DNA of 33,322 nt from an uncultured cyanobacterium (GTDB lineage: Bacteria > Cyanobacteriota > Vampirovibrionia > Vampirovibrionales > JAGQHJ01). Shown here piece by piece: positions 10,501 to 15,907 of the stretch. How positions within the stretch are numbered: position 1 is the first letter of the stretch; every line of letters starts with the position of its first letter. Under the pieces are notes generated by a model. It was not told where the DNA came from and did no database searches. It saw only the letters and a program-made list of their open reading frames with translations. Both the position numbers and the translations under genes were made by a program. The DNA lies in assembly GCA_937922745.1 (NCBI GenBank), contig CALAJO010000006.1, forward strand, positions 72,095 through 105,416, written 5' to 3'.

Positions 10501-11198
10501 TGATAGTTCGCCAGGTCGAGGAAATCGCTGTTGCCGGAAATGTCTTCGATAACATCGTGCCCGAAATTGCCAACAAACGAGTAATACGTATCGTTGTCAG
10601 AGCCGCCCATCAAGGTATCGTTCCCGAGGCCGCCGGAGAGGGTGTCGCGCTCGTCGTCCCCCATCAGCAGGTCGTTCCCGTCGCCTCCGGAAAGCAAATC
10701 CTTGCCCTGGCCGCCAGACAGGGTATCGTGGCCGGCCCCGCCCACAAGCGTGTCATGGCCTTGCCCGCCCAACAGGGAATCGTTACCGGAGCCGCCATCC
10801 AGGGAATCGTGGCCTTGCCCACCATCCAGGGTGTCGTTTCCGTCGCCGCCGTATAAATCGTCGTGGCCGTTTCCGCCATTCAAGCTGTCGTTAGCCGCAC
10901 CGCCGTAAAGCGTGTCGTTTCCATTTCCACCCATAAGTGTATCGTTACCCTCATCATCGCAAATTACGTCGTCTCCGTTGTCGCCATCGGAGAAATCATT
11001 TCCACTTTGTCCTAAAAGATAATCGTTCCCATTGCCGCCCAGCAGCGTGTCATTTCCACTTCCACCGTAAATGGTATCATCACCATTACCGCCGTCAACC
11101 CAATCATGCCCGTCGAGGGCAAAAACCTGGTCATCGCTGTTGCTGCCTTTAATTGTGTCATTTCCACTGGTCGCATTAGGACGAAAAGTATTTCCCAT
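4563..11198 (-). CDS. Giant RTX (haemolysin-type calcium-binding repeat) protein, 2211 aa
   Basis: The protein is dominated by GGxGNDxLxG nonapeptides, which fold into Ca2+-binding beta-rolls. Three modules resembling the haemolysin-type calcium-binding related domain (D...LLI.F....I.IRNYFN...GLIEEIRFSD) lie at about 205-305, 1805-1915 and 2100-2211. Between about 670 and 1720 there are nine serralysin-like units of roughly 110-150 residues opening YVF.PGFGND.I.D.SGNDTID and closing with S..GAIENV. A tenth variant is near 1970. There is no signal peptide, consistent with type I secretion through a C-terminal signal. No catalytic domain is visible, so an adhesin, S-layer or matrix role is likelier than a toxin or protease. 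CTCC at 11206-11209 (GGAG on the minus strand) lies 7 nt before ATG 11198. No T1SS genes are in the window. The sigma-fusion gene is immediately upstream on the same strand. Confidence 0.93.
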   Translation of the reverse strand: MGNTFRPNATSGNDTIKGSNSDDQVFALDGHDWVDGGNGDDTIYGGSGNDTLLGGNGNDYLLGQSGNDFSDGDNGDDVICDDEGNDTLMGGNGNDTLYGGAANDSLNGGNGHDDLYGGDGNDTLDGGQGHDSLDGGSGNDSLLGGQGHDTLVGGAGHDTLSGGQGKDLLSGGDGNDLLMGDDERDTLSGGLGNDTLMGGSDNDTYYSFVGNFGHDVIEDISGNSDFLDLANYHSSSVTFKAIDGPDSNDFAEDLLIEFSHGQSITIRNYFNNAGKTANTIGAGSGLIEEIRFSNKTFSFNDIRQVVIFPTTPPAGGGQNIGGTPSADTITGGTGNDTINAGAGNDTVSAGDGNDTVSGGADNDSVSGDAGNDSLSGDEGNDTLSGGTGNDTLNGGADDDLVSGGEGNDSLSGGSGNDILEGGVGSDTINGGTGNDTINAGDDNDLATGDEGNDTLSGGLGSDTLSGGADNDLVNGDEGNDSLSGDAGNDTLNGGEGDDTISGGDGSDIISGGTGSDVIDAGSGDDNVSGGDGNDTIQAGPGNDTVTGGIGNDSVSGGDGADDLSGDAGSDTIDGGEGDDIIRGGDNDDSLSGNTGNDTIDGGSGNDVVSGGDGNDVLDGGTGNDTINAGADNDSVSGGDGDDALFGDAGNDTLEGGSGNDTMDGGDGDDTYVLNPGFGNDVINDSSGTDSLDTTGINSDTTVDLASGTVNAEGGAGIVTGATGIENVSTGSGNDQVTGNAANNILSGNEGNDTLAGQDGNDTLNGGNGSDSLDGGTGDDLLNAGEGDDILNGGSGNDTLNGGNGNDTYVFAPDFGNDSISDSAGNDTIDTSAIGTDITVDLSTGSVNTPEGTISGVGAIENVSAGSGNDTIIGNAENNILDGNAGNDNLTGNAGNDTLLGGLGDDTLNGGEDDDALDGGDGDDTYVFNPGFGHDTITDASGTDSLDTTAINSDTTVDLTSGTVTAEGGLGTVSGANHLENVSTGSGNDTVKGNSANNKLSGNAGNDYLVGYAGDDTLQGGSGNDTLEGGADNDLLDGGSDNDLYVFGYSFGHDTIVDVSGNDTIDTSVNVNNTSINLTTGFLSTENGSSTVSGATSIENAISGMGNDILIGNGSANNLTANAGNDTLLGEAGNDTLNGGTGDDNLSGGADNDLLNAGDDNDTLDGGAGNDTLNGGASDDTYIFGPGFGNDNIIDASGNDTIDLSAVDAPTVVNLGNGTVSSSEGTLSGVGAIENAVTGSGNDTLIGNAANNSLTANAGNDSLDGGLGDDSLDAGSGDDTLIAGPGNDTLNGGEGNDLYILSPGFGNDVVEDASGEDTLDATSINSNMTINLTAGTVSAANGASTMSGVGNLEHVLTGTGNDTVVGNDASNSIQGNAGNDSLSGEAGSDTLIGGSGNDTLHGGSGGDSLDGGEGDDVYVFTPGFDSDIINDTGGNDTIDLSAMTGSLVIDYTTGAITAEGGASTIIGIGSIENIISGSGDDTINGNDENNLIVGGDGNDTLNGQGGNDTLQGNAGDDYLLGGSGADLLEGGEGNDTLLGGIGNDTLLGGAGDDFYSFSPGFGQDVINDESGNDTVNTALFSADITVNLTTGTFFGGSDAITGLQSIENVTTGMGNDQVIGSTAANVLDGELGNDSLSGLAGNDTLLGNGGNDTLNGGLDNDLLQGGDGDDTYVFEGFYGNDTVFDVEGVNTADFSGITTNTTVNLVTGTAGSNNGTDTVSGLANITVVLGSSANDSLTGNALDNTLSGGAGNDTLSGGEGADLLQGQNGADSLDGGTGNDTLTGGAGMDTLVGGLGNDLLQGGSDSDTYTQFLAGFGADIIDDAGGSGDILDLSGYSRANATFTAVDSPEDDDNHVDSLLIQLNDGSSILVRNYFNNSESTVSSTSMPGVGLIENIQFSGGENLAFTDVRNLFNAGVTLIDADDNVGRELHGTANDDFIDGRGGNDTIYGYAGNDSLTGGRGNDLMYGGEGDDTYYFGEGAAAGNQPFGNDTIVDSDGYDTLDFYAHIGNPLTINLVSSTATFRNSTSVTSTVNFAGATIEKVNGSFFADRIFGNNDANLLIGNNSADTILGGGGNDTIVGGLGVINTNNGTHEMDSLDGGAGDDLYTGYTDFLYLDDIIADASGANDVLDLSQFSIHQVISWQALDGPDAGSNVDRLRINFSTNEYIFIINYFSNTSPDDDLSSFGTGLIEEIRFSDATVDFNQVRDELIP
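6100..9200 (-). repeat. Array of nine serralysin-like modules inside the RTX gene
   Basis: Units begin near 9190, 8780, 8430, 8070, 7655, 7310, 6950, 6540 and 6190, so the period is variable, about 350-410 bp. Each encodes YVF.PGFGND followed by a degenerate SGNDTID...TVDL..GTV...E...GIENV core and two to six RTX nonapeptides. Boundaries are approximate. The variable period shows gain and loss of individual RTX turns between modules. Confidence 0.75.
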
Positions 11199-11281
11199 TT
11201 ATAATCTCCACTTACACCTATCATATCCATATGATTCAAAACTGTTGGCAAATTTATATATGAAAATAAAAAAATGATTGC

Positions 11282-11319
11282 GTTCAAATTTGCCAGTTTT
11301 GTTACAAAAGTTTTTGAAC
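11282..11319. promoter_or_regulatory. Nested dyad upstream of the RTX gene (putative operator)
   Basis: The outer arms GTTCAAA (11282-11288) and TTTGAAC (11313-11319) enclose a second dyad, TTTTGT-T-ACAAAA (11297-11309). It lies 84-121 bp upstream of the RTX start, in the 368-bp gap that separates the RTX gene from the sigma fusion. A multi-winged-helix regulator next door makes an operator role attractive. No convincing -35/-10 pair was found for the RTX gene. Confidence 0.4.
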
Positions 11320-11353
11320 CAAAATATAAAGATAGATAGGTTTAATGGATAGT

Positions 11354-11366
11354 GACTATTATAGTC
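11354..11366. promoter_or_regulatory. 13-bp palindrome containing a TATAAT on the minus strand
   Basis: GACTAT-T-ATAGTC is a perfect palindrome. Its minus-strand reading holds TATAAT at 11363-11358, but no -35 element lies 16-18 bp upstream. It may be an activator-dependent or alternative-sigma promoter, or an operator, for the RTX gene. Confidence 0.3.
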
Positions 11367-11566
11367 GAGAAATTGGGCTTAACGATCCACTGGTTAAAGG
11401 AGCCCCCGTTTCAAAACAGCGCTCAAAATCTGTTGAGCCCGGTAAAGCGGCCTGCCGTTCCGCTCCATATACAAGCTGTTTCTATTGCTGAGCCCGATTA
11501 CGATTTTACAATTCCAGGGCTGTTATTCTTTGAACCCGTTTCCAAATATGGGCGATCCAGCAACGG

Positions 11567-13897
11567 TTATTCCGGCCGCATCAAGACTAAAAAGTCCTTT
11601 TTATTGGGCGTGATCTGTAGGACGCCCTGCTGGTAAAGGAGATTCAACGCCTGCTTCCGCACTTTCTGAGTAAGGTCTAACTCCGCGACAACCCGGGTAA
11701 TGAAGCCCGGCGGTAACACCACCGGAAAGTTAGCAGAGGGGAGCTGATCCAGATAAAGAATAATCTCCTGCTTGAGCCGTTGCGCAAGCTGCACATACGC
11801 ATGGGTCGGCAGCGCATGGGCGGCCGCCCAGCGGCAATCCTCCGGGGTCGCGGGTCTGTCGGGAGCGGTCAGGATCAGGCACCGCTGGTTATTCAAGGGT
11901 TTCATCAGGCCTTTTTCGGCTAAAATCGCCACCGCTTTTTTCAGGGTATATGCGTTAATATGGAGTTCCTCCCGAATCCGTTGCATCAGGTGGATGGGAA
12001 ACTCGACCGGAAAGTCAGAAGGCTGGTAAATGCCTTTGTATTGCAGGTAGGCGGCAACCTTGTTTTCCAACTGTTCCGCGGTCTGATAAAAAATGCGCTC
12101 CCCGGTGTCCCTTAATGCTCCCCACGGCCTTTTGCCGAGTGGATTCGGCGGGTATTCCCGCAGGATATGACGCTGTTCCTCCGGGCGAAGCGTGGGCATG
12201 GCGGAAATGACCCATTGTAGGGCGCGCGTGCTGGTTTTTTCCTTTCTCAGGACCCCTTCCATCTCCAGCAGATGACATGCAATCATCACATCATGGTGAC
12301 TCGTTTGGTTTTTAAGTTTGAGCGCGACACCCAAATCCCGGTACGAAGGCAGGTACGCTTTTTTTCTCAACCAGTCGGTCTCATCGAAATGGTCAATGAT
12401 ATATTGTTTTAAAAGCGCAGTTGTTTTCCCTTCTGTCGTCAATTTTCGTTCCGGGCTCATAAGGGAGGGCAAGGATTTTCGATAATAGTACCTGAATTTT
12501 TCAACGGCGTGATTCTGGATTTTAAAGTCGGGATTGGGTTCAATTCTTCCGGCCGCCGTTAAAAATTCGAGAGCTAACTTGGCAAAGCTGGAGCTGACTC
12601 CAAAATTCTGGGCCAACAGTCTTGGGTTAGGGATCAGGCTGCCGGCTTGCAACGGATGCAGGCACCATTCATCCAGCCATTTTGCAAAGGGGATAAATCC
12701 CGTATCGGGTTGATGGGTGGCCGTCGGCGGGGGGAAGGGAAGCCGGGCCTGATGGGAAGGCGGGGCATCTTGCAGGAATGGGTAGGCCGCCAGCACGGAT
12801 TTTTGATAACCCGTTTCCAGATCCCTCACTTCGGAAATATCCGGCGCATGCTCAAGACAGGTTGCAATAAAGGCCTTTGCGGATTCAACCTGCCCGTGTT
12901 CCACGTCTTCAAATGGGGGTTGCATATCGGGAAGAACGGCCAGAAAGGCGGATACCCATGTCTTTGCCGACGCGGGAGGCATGAGGCCCAGTATTTTACG
13001 CAATTCCGGGCTGGGGTTACCTGGCAGCACAGGCCTCTCTTGCAAAGGTACGGCCCAGACCGCCCGATTGGTTGGCGTGGATGAGGTAACCGGCATGCCC
13101 AGGAATGGATCCCGGCGGGTCTGCTCCAGGTAGTGCAAGGCCAGCTCTCGGAAGGCCGAAACCAGGACGTCCGCGTCCTCAGGTGTTTCAGAAAGCGCCT
13201 GGATTTCCTGGGAACTTTTCATCAATTCGCGAAACTGGTTTAAGCCGCGGTGCTTATTTGTCTTGCATGCCGCAACGCTTACGCCTAATCTCTGCGAGGT
13301 TTCATCCAGAGAGAAGCCGAGTATGCCCACATAAATTAACGCAAGGCGGTGTTGTGGGGAAGAGATCCGGTCGATTAACCGCTTCATCTCGGCCGCCGTT
13401 TCCCGGATAACGCTATGCTGGTCGGGATGATCCACATTTCCGCGAATAGCACCCCCCCATTGTTCGGCAGGAGCGAGGCCCCCGTCACCATCCCCTTCCA
13501 GGCTGACCGTGTTTTCCCGATAGGGTTTTTCGGCGCGATAGGCCACATCGGTTACCAGGTTTCCGACAACCTTGAAATACCAGGGCCAGAAAGGCTGATC
13601 CGCCTTGAAGGATTTCAAGGCGCCGGGTAGCCTGCTGTAATGTTGTGCCACAATCTCTTCCGCCAGGTAATGATCCTTTGCTCGGGAATAAGCGAACAGA
13701 TACACCATTTGGTTTGTTTTCTCGTAAAAGGTTGTCCAGGCCGCTTCGTCACCCTGAAGCATCTGCCGGACCAGCGGTTTGACCTCCTCTTCCGTAAAAG
13801 GGCGTTGTGCCCCGGCCCTCGAGCCAAACAAAGCCCGTCGATGGGAAGGCGATTCCCACCTATGGAACGAGGTATTGAAAGGTGCTGGGATTTTCAT
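11567..13897 (-). CDS. ECF-type sigma factor fused to multiple GntR-like winged-helix domains
   Basis: 776 residues. Residues about 35-125 look like sigma-70 region 2 (LVRQMLQGDEAAWTTFYEK, AEEIVAQHYSRLPGALKSF, PFWPWYFKVVGNLVTD). Residues about 165-225 look like region 4.2 (RISSPQHRLALIYVGILGFS, LDETSQRLGVSVAACKTNKH). A linker of about 175 residues follows. Then come four GntR-like winged-helix segments: about 402-455 (LIPNPRLLAQNFGVSSSFAK), 488-555 (YLPSYRDLGVALKLKNQTSH), 608-675 (IHLMQRIREELHINAYTLKK) and 702-772 (ITRVVAELDLTQKVRKQAL). Such a sigma/GntR fusion is not an architecture I know. The start is uncertain because no Shine-Dalgarno precedes ATG 13897; a later start near residue 23 would still keep region 2. 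No anti-sigma gene adjoins. The gene lies upstream of, and co-directional with, the RTX gene. It is presumably a transcription factor for surface genes (inference). Confidence 0.75.
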   Translation of the reverse strand: MKIPAPFNTSFHRWESPSHRRALFGSRAGAQRPFTEEEVKPLVRQMLQGDEAAWTTFYEKTNQMVYLFAYSRAKDHYLAEEIVAQHYSRLPGALKSFKADQPFWPWYFKVVGNLVTDVAYRAEKPYRENTVSLEGDGDGGLAPAEQWGGAIRGNVDHPDQHSVIRETAAEMKRLIDRISSPQHRLALIYVGILGFSLDETSQRLGVSVAACKTNKHRGLNQFRELMKSSQEIQALSETPEDADVLVSAFRELALHYLEQTRRDPFLGMPVTSSTPTNRAVWAVPLQERPVLPGNPSPELRKILGLMPPASAKTWVSAFLAVLPDMQPPFEDVEHGQVESAKAFIATCLEHAPDISEVRDLETGYQKSVLAAYPFLQDAPPSHQARLPFPPPTATHQPDTGFIPFAKWLDEWCLHPLQAGSLIPNPRLLAQNFGVSSSFAKLALEFLTAAGRIEPNPDFKIQNHAVEKFRYYYRKSLPSLMSPERKLTTEGKTTALLKQYIIDHFDETDWLRKKAYLPSYRDLGVALKLKNQTSHHDVMIACHLLEMEGVLRKEKTSTRALQWVISAMPTLRPEEQRHILREYPPNPLGKRPWGALRDTGERIFYQTAEQLENKVAAYLQYKGIYQPSDFPVEFPIHLMQRIREELHINAYTLKKAVAILAEKGLMKPLNNQRCLILTAPDRPATPEDCRWAAAHALPTHAYVQLAQRLKQEIILYLDQLPSANFPVVLPPGFITRVVAELDLTQKVRKQALNLLYQQGVLQITPNKKDFLVLMRPE

Positions 13898-13956
13898 TAC
13901 AGGAAAGAAGAAAGTTTTGGGATTATCCCTAATTTAAAAGCGGTGAATCGGGTAAA

Positions 13957-13984
13957 TTGTCTTTTGCGTGAACCTGTTTATAAC
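13957..13984 (+). promoter_or_regulatory. Candidate promoter for the psiE-like gene
   Basis: TTGTCT (13957-13962), a 16-bp spacer and TATAAC (13979-13984) lie in the 173-bp divergent gap between the sigma fusion and the PsiE-like gene. It would give a leader of about 80 nt. Confidence 0.4.
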
Positions 13985-14070
13985 AACAAGGCTAGCCGGG
14001 ATGGGGAATAGGAATGGGGCATTTTATGGCAGAAGCTAGTTGATGCTAACGGACACGAGAAAAACGCGCA

Positions 14071-14493
14071 GTGAGCCTCAATAACATGCCGGGCCATCTG
14101 AAGAAATTTGAACAGCTTGTTATATTTTCTCTCATTGGGTTACTTTCCATTGTCGTTTTCCTATCCACAATTGAATTAGCCTGGATTTTGCTGAGAAATG
14201 TCCTCAGCCCGCCTGTTTTTCTGCTCGATATTGCGGAGCTGCTGGATTTATTCGGCTTCTTTTTGCTGATTCTAATCGGCCTCGAATTGATTGAGTCAAC
14301 GCGCGCTTATTTGCAGGGGGGCATTGTCCATACGGAAATTGTGCTTGCCGTGGCCATTATTGCCGTCGCCCGCAAGGTCATAATCCTGGAAACGCAAGAT
14401 TTGCAAGGAATTAAGCTCATAGGGATAGGCTTTATCATTTTAGGTCTGGCGGCTGCTTATTTCCTCGTTAAGCGGGCCCGCTGCGAAAAATAA
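14071..14493 (+). CDS. PsiE-like (phosphate-starvation-inducible E family) inner-membrane protein
   Basis: 140 residues with four hydrophobic helices at about 15-40, 53-78, 88-108 and 114-135. The signature resembles the PsiE family: ELLDLFGFFLLILIGLELIE followed by a polar ARAYL-like loop (STRAYLQGG), then VHTEIVLAVAIIAVARKVII and a last helix before KRARCEK. PsiE-family proteins are small inner-membrane proteins of unknown mechanism, named from phosphate-starvation induction in E. coli. The frame starts at GTG 14071; ATG 14086 (residue 6) is an equally possible start because neither has a clear Shine-Dalgarno. It is transcribed divergently from the sigma fusion. No Pho box was recognised. 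Confidence 0.8.
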   Translation: MSLNNMPGHLKKFEQLVIFSLIGLLSIVVFLSTIELAWILLRNVLSPPVFLLDIAELLDLFGFFLLILIGLELIESTRAYLQGGIVHTEIVLAVAIIAVARKVIILETQDLQGIKLIGIGFIILGLAAAYFLVKRARCEK

Positions 14494-14576
14494 AACCATG
14501 CTACCAGGAAACAGCTAGCCGGACAGGGAAAAGCCCTATGTTCTGAGGGCGGTTCGTGATGAGGCAAGGGGTTGGG

Positions 14577-14600
14577 ACTGTCAAAAGGCTTTACAGTTTT
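14577..14600 (+). terminator. Possible terminator after the psiE-like gene
   Basis: ACTGT (14577-14581) and ACAGT (14593-14597) form a 5-bp stem, extendable by A-T pairs across one mismatch, followed by TTTT ending at 14600. It overlaps the -35 of the next promoter, so both roles compete for the same bases. Confidence 0.3.
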
Positions 14601-14618
14601 AAATAAAAATGATATATT
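14590..14618 (+). promoter_or_regulatory. Sigma-70-like promoter for the GPKT-family gene
   Basis: TTTACA (14590-14595), an exact 17-bp spacer and TATATT (14613-14618): both hexamers match consensus at 5 of 6 positions. The leader to ATG 14715 is about 90 nt. This is the best housekeeping promoter seen in the window. Confidence 0.55.
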
Positions 14619-14714
14619 TAATATATTCATTGGTTTCATGTGGCTTCCCCCGTGGAACCAGGTTGCAAAAGGTTAGCAATACTCTCGATAGGAGAGGGAT
14701 GTGGAGGTTGAATC

Positions 14715-15365
14715 ATGTCCAAAAAGAAGAAGAAATCCGGCAAGAAAACGAATCCAAAGGCGCCCGGCCCCAAAACAGCCACGGGTAAGGCAATAAGCAG
14801 TATGAATGCCTTGGATCACGGCGGCTACTGCCCCACACTTTTGCCAACGGAAGACCCGAAGGAATATGCCGCGTTCCGCCAGGAAGTATGGCGCGATTTG
14901 GCGCCGGCCAATGGCATCGAGTCAATCCTGGCCGAGGAGATTATTTTTGACACATGGCGGTTGATTCGCCTGGCCCGCTTTGAGAGCAGGAATCCGCAGC
15001 CTCAGACGGACTCGGAGGAGGAAAAGGCGGCCTGGCTCGATAAGTTTCGCAAGCTGACCAACCTGCGCGGCCGCATCCAGCGCGCCCGCGACAGGAAGCT
15101 GGCCGAGCTGGAAGCGTACCAGGACGAGCGCCGGCGGGCCGAATGCCAGGGCATGGCGGTACAGGAATATCGCGCCCACAAGGTGCAACGCAACTATATT
15201 CCCCACGGGTCGCCGCGTCCATTCCATCCCAGCCAGATCAGCCTGGAAGCGTTTATGGAGATGAGCGCGGGATGGCAGGCCCAGGAACCGGCGGACGCGA
15301 CGGAAGCTGAAACGGAGGTAGTCCCACCACCCGACGATGACTCCCCGGAGCCAACGACCTTCTAG
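14715..15365 (+). CDS. Conserved hypothetical protein, GPKTxxGK...SSMNALxHG family
   Basis: 216 residues. GGAGG (14703-14707) sits 7 nt before ATG. The N-terminus is Lys-rich (KKKKKSGKK), then GPKTATGKAISSMNALDHGG and a YCPTLLPTEDPKEY segment. Next is an amphipathic helical region (EEIIFDTWRLIRLARFES) and a charged coiled-coil-like stretch at about 115-150. The tail is acidic and Pro-rich (EVVPPPDDDSPEP). The GPKTxxGKxxSSxNALxHG opening recurs in many uncharacterised bacterial proteins that I associate with multi-copy families in Acidobacteria and Planctomycetes; no biochemical role is known to me. The basic start and acidic tail suggest a nucleic-acid or protein-binding accessory factor, but that is speculation. 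Confidence 0.75.
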   Translation: MSKKKKKSGKKTNPKAPGPKTATGKAISSMNALDHGGYCPTLLPTEDPKEYAAFRQEVWRDLAPANGIESILAEEIIFDTWRLIRLARFESRNPQPQTDSEEEKAAWLDKFRKLTNLRGRIQRARDRKLAELEAYQDERRRAECQGMAVQEYRAHKVQRNYIPHGSPRPFHPSQISLEAFMEMSAGWQAQEPADATEAETEVVPPPDDDSPEPTTF

Positions 15366-15907
15366 CCCCTTGGGCGGCCCATGGGGTTCGTTCCGCCAAA
15401 CAGGGTAAAACCCGCTTTATACCTTTATTTTAACAGCCTTTTTATCCCTGTTTTACGGCCCGGCTCCCCCCATGCTCCCCATGTCACAGTCCCATCCCGT
15501 AGCGCCATCTTCCCCCCGGCCCGCAGGAGGATCATCGGCGCTCCTTCCTTGCCGGGCTTTGCCCTTCAGTCCTGGCGCGCGACGATTTGATGGAAAGCGC
15601 AAGCCGAAGCAGGAATCAGCAGACCCGGGCAACTAATCGGGCGTACCGAGGCTTCTCGTTGTCAGCCATTCAAGGGGGTGGGCCTGGCTTCTCCACTCTA
15701 AAGCCCATATACGGGCTTGCACCGATTTAAAGGCGATATCCCCCAAAGGCTCAAGTAAATGGGGGATGGGGTCGATACATCAAAGGACTCAAAATAGGCA
15801 CAGGGGCACTTGGAAAAACAGAACGGAAATCGATAAGGCAATGGGGTTTCCGTTGCCGCCAGTCGCCCCCTGTAAGGCATCCCGGTGCGACCGCGTGGAG
15901 AAGGCCC
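15366..15907. other. 542-bp gene-free stretch / TpsA leader with two hairpins
   Basis: No credible gene is seen. Two perfect inverted repeats stand out: AAGCCC-ATATAC-GGGCTT (15701-15718), and ATCCCCC (15738-15744) with GGGGGAT (15761-15767). Both lie within 210 bp of the TpsA start. Neither has a U-tract. I looked for known riboswitch cores (c-di-GMP, cobalamin, TPP, SAM) and recognised none, and no strong promoter is evident. The stretch may be a structured regulatory leader for the giant exoprotein gene. Confidence 0.4.
15897..15904 (+). promoter_or_regulatory. Ribosome binding site that fixes the TpsA start
   Basis: GGAGAAGG directly precedes ATG 15908 (GGAG with 7 nt spacing). It supports translation of the unusual 90-residue extension before the hydrophobic signal segment. 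Confidence 0.6.

Noticed and set aside
4788-10908. Many long plus-strand open frames opposite the RTX gene, up to 422 codons (9588-10856)
   Set aside because: They are antisense shadows of the GGxGND repeats: low-complexity PPS/VSLP or GVIA-type translations without RBS or family resemblance.
4563-11198. Regularly spaced short repeats that could suggest a CRISPR array
   Set aside because: They are in-frame coding repeats of RTX nonapeptides without constant repeat/unique spacer structure.
11352-11636. 94-codon plus-strand open frame in the gap between RTX and sigma genes
   Set aside because: It overlaps the 3' end of the sigma gene, has no RBS and no recognisable family; its start lies in the palindrome at 11354-11366.
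13990-14522. GCTAGCCGG at 13991-13999 and 14514-14522 flanking the psiE-like gene
   Set aside because: A 9-bp direct repeat could be a target duplication, but there are no terminal inverted repeats or transposase; chance is sufficient.
15381-15590. 69-codon open frame after the GPKT gene
   Set aside because: No RBS, Pro/Arg-rich translation typical of non-coding GC-rich DNA.
15572-15700. Possible c-di-GMP or other riboswitch before the TpsA-like gene
   Set aside because: Some GC-rich pairing segments exist, but the conserved cores of the classes I know are absent.
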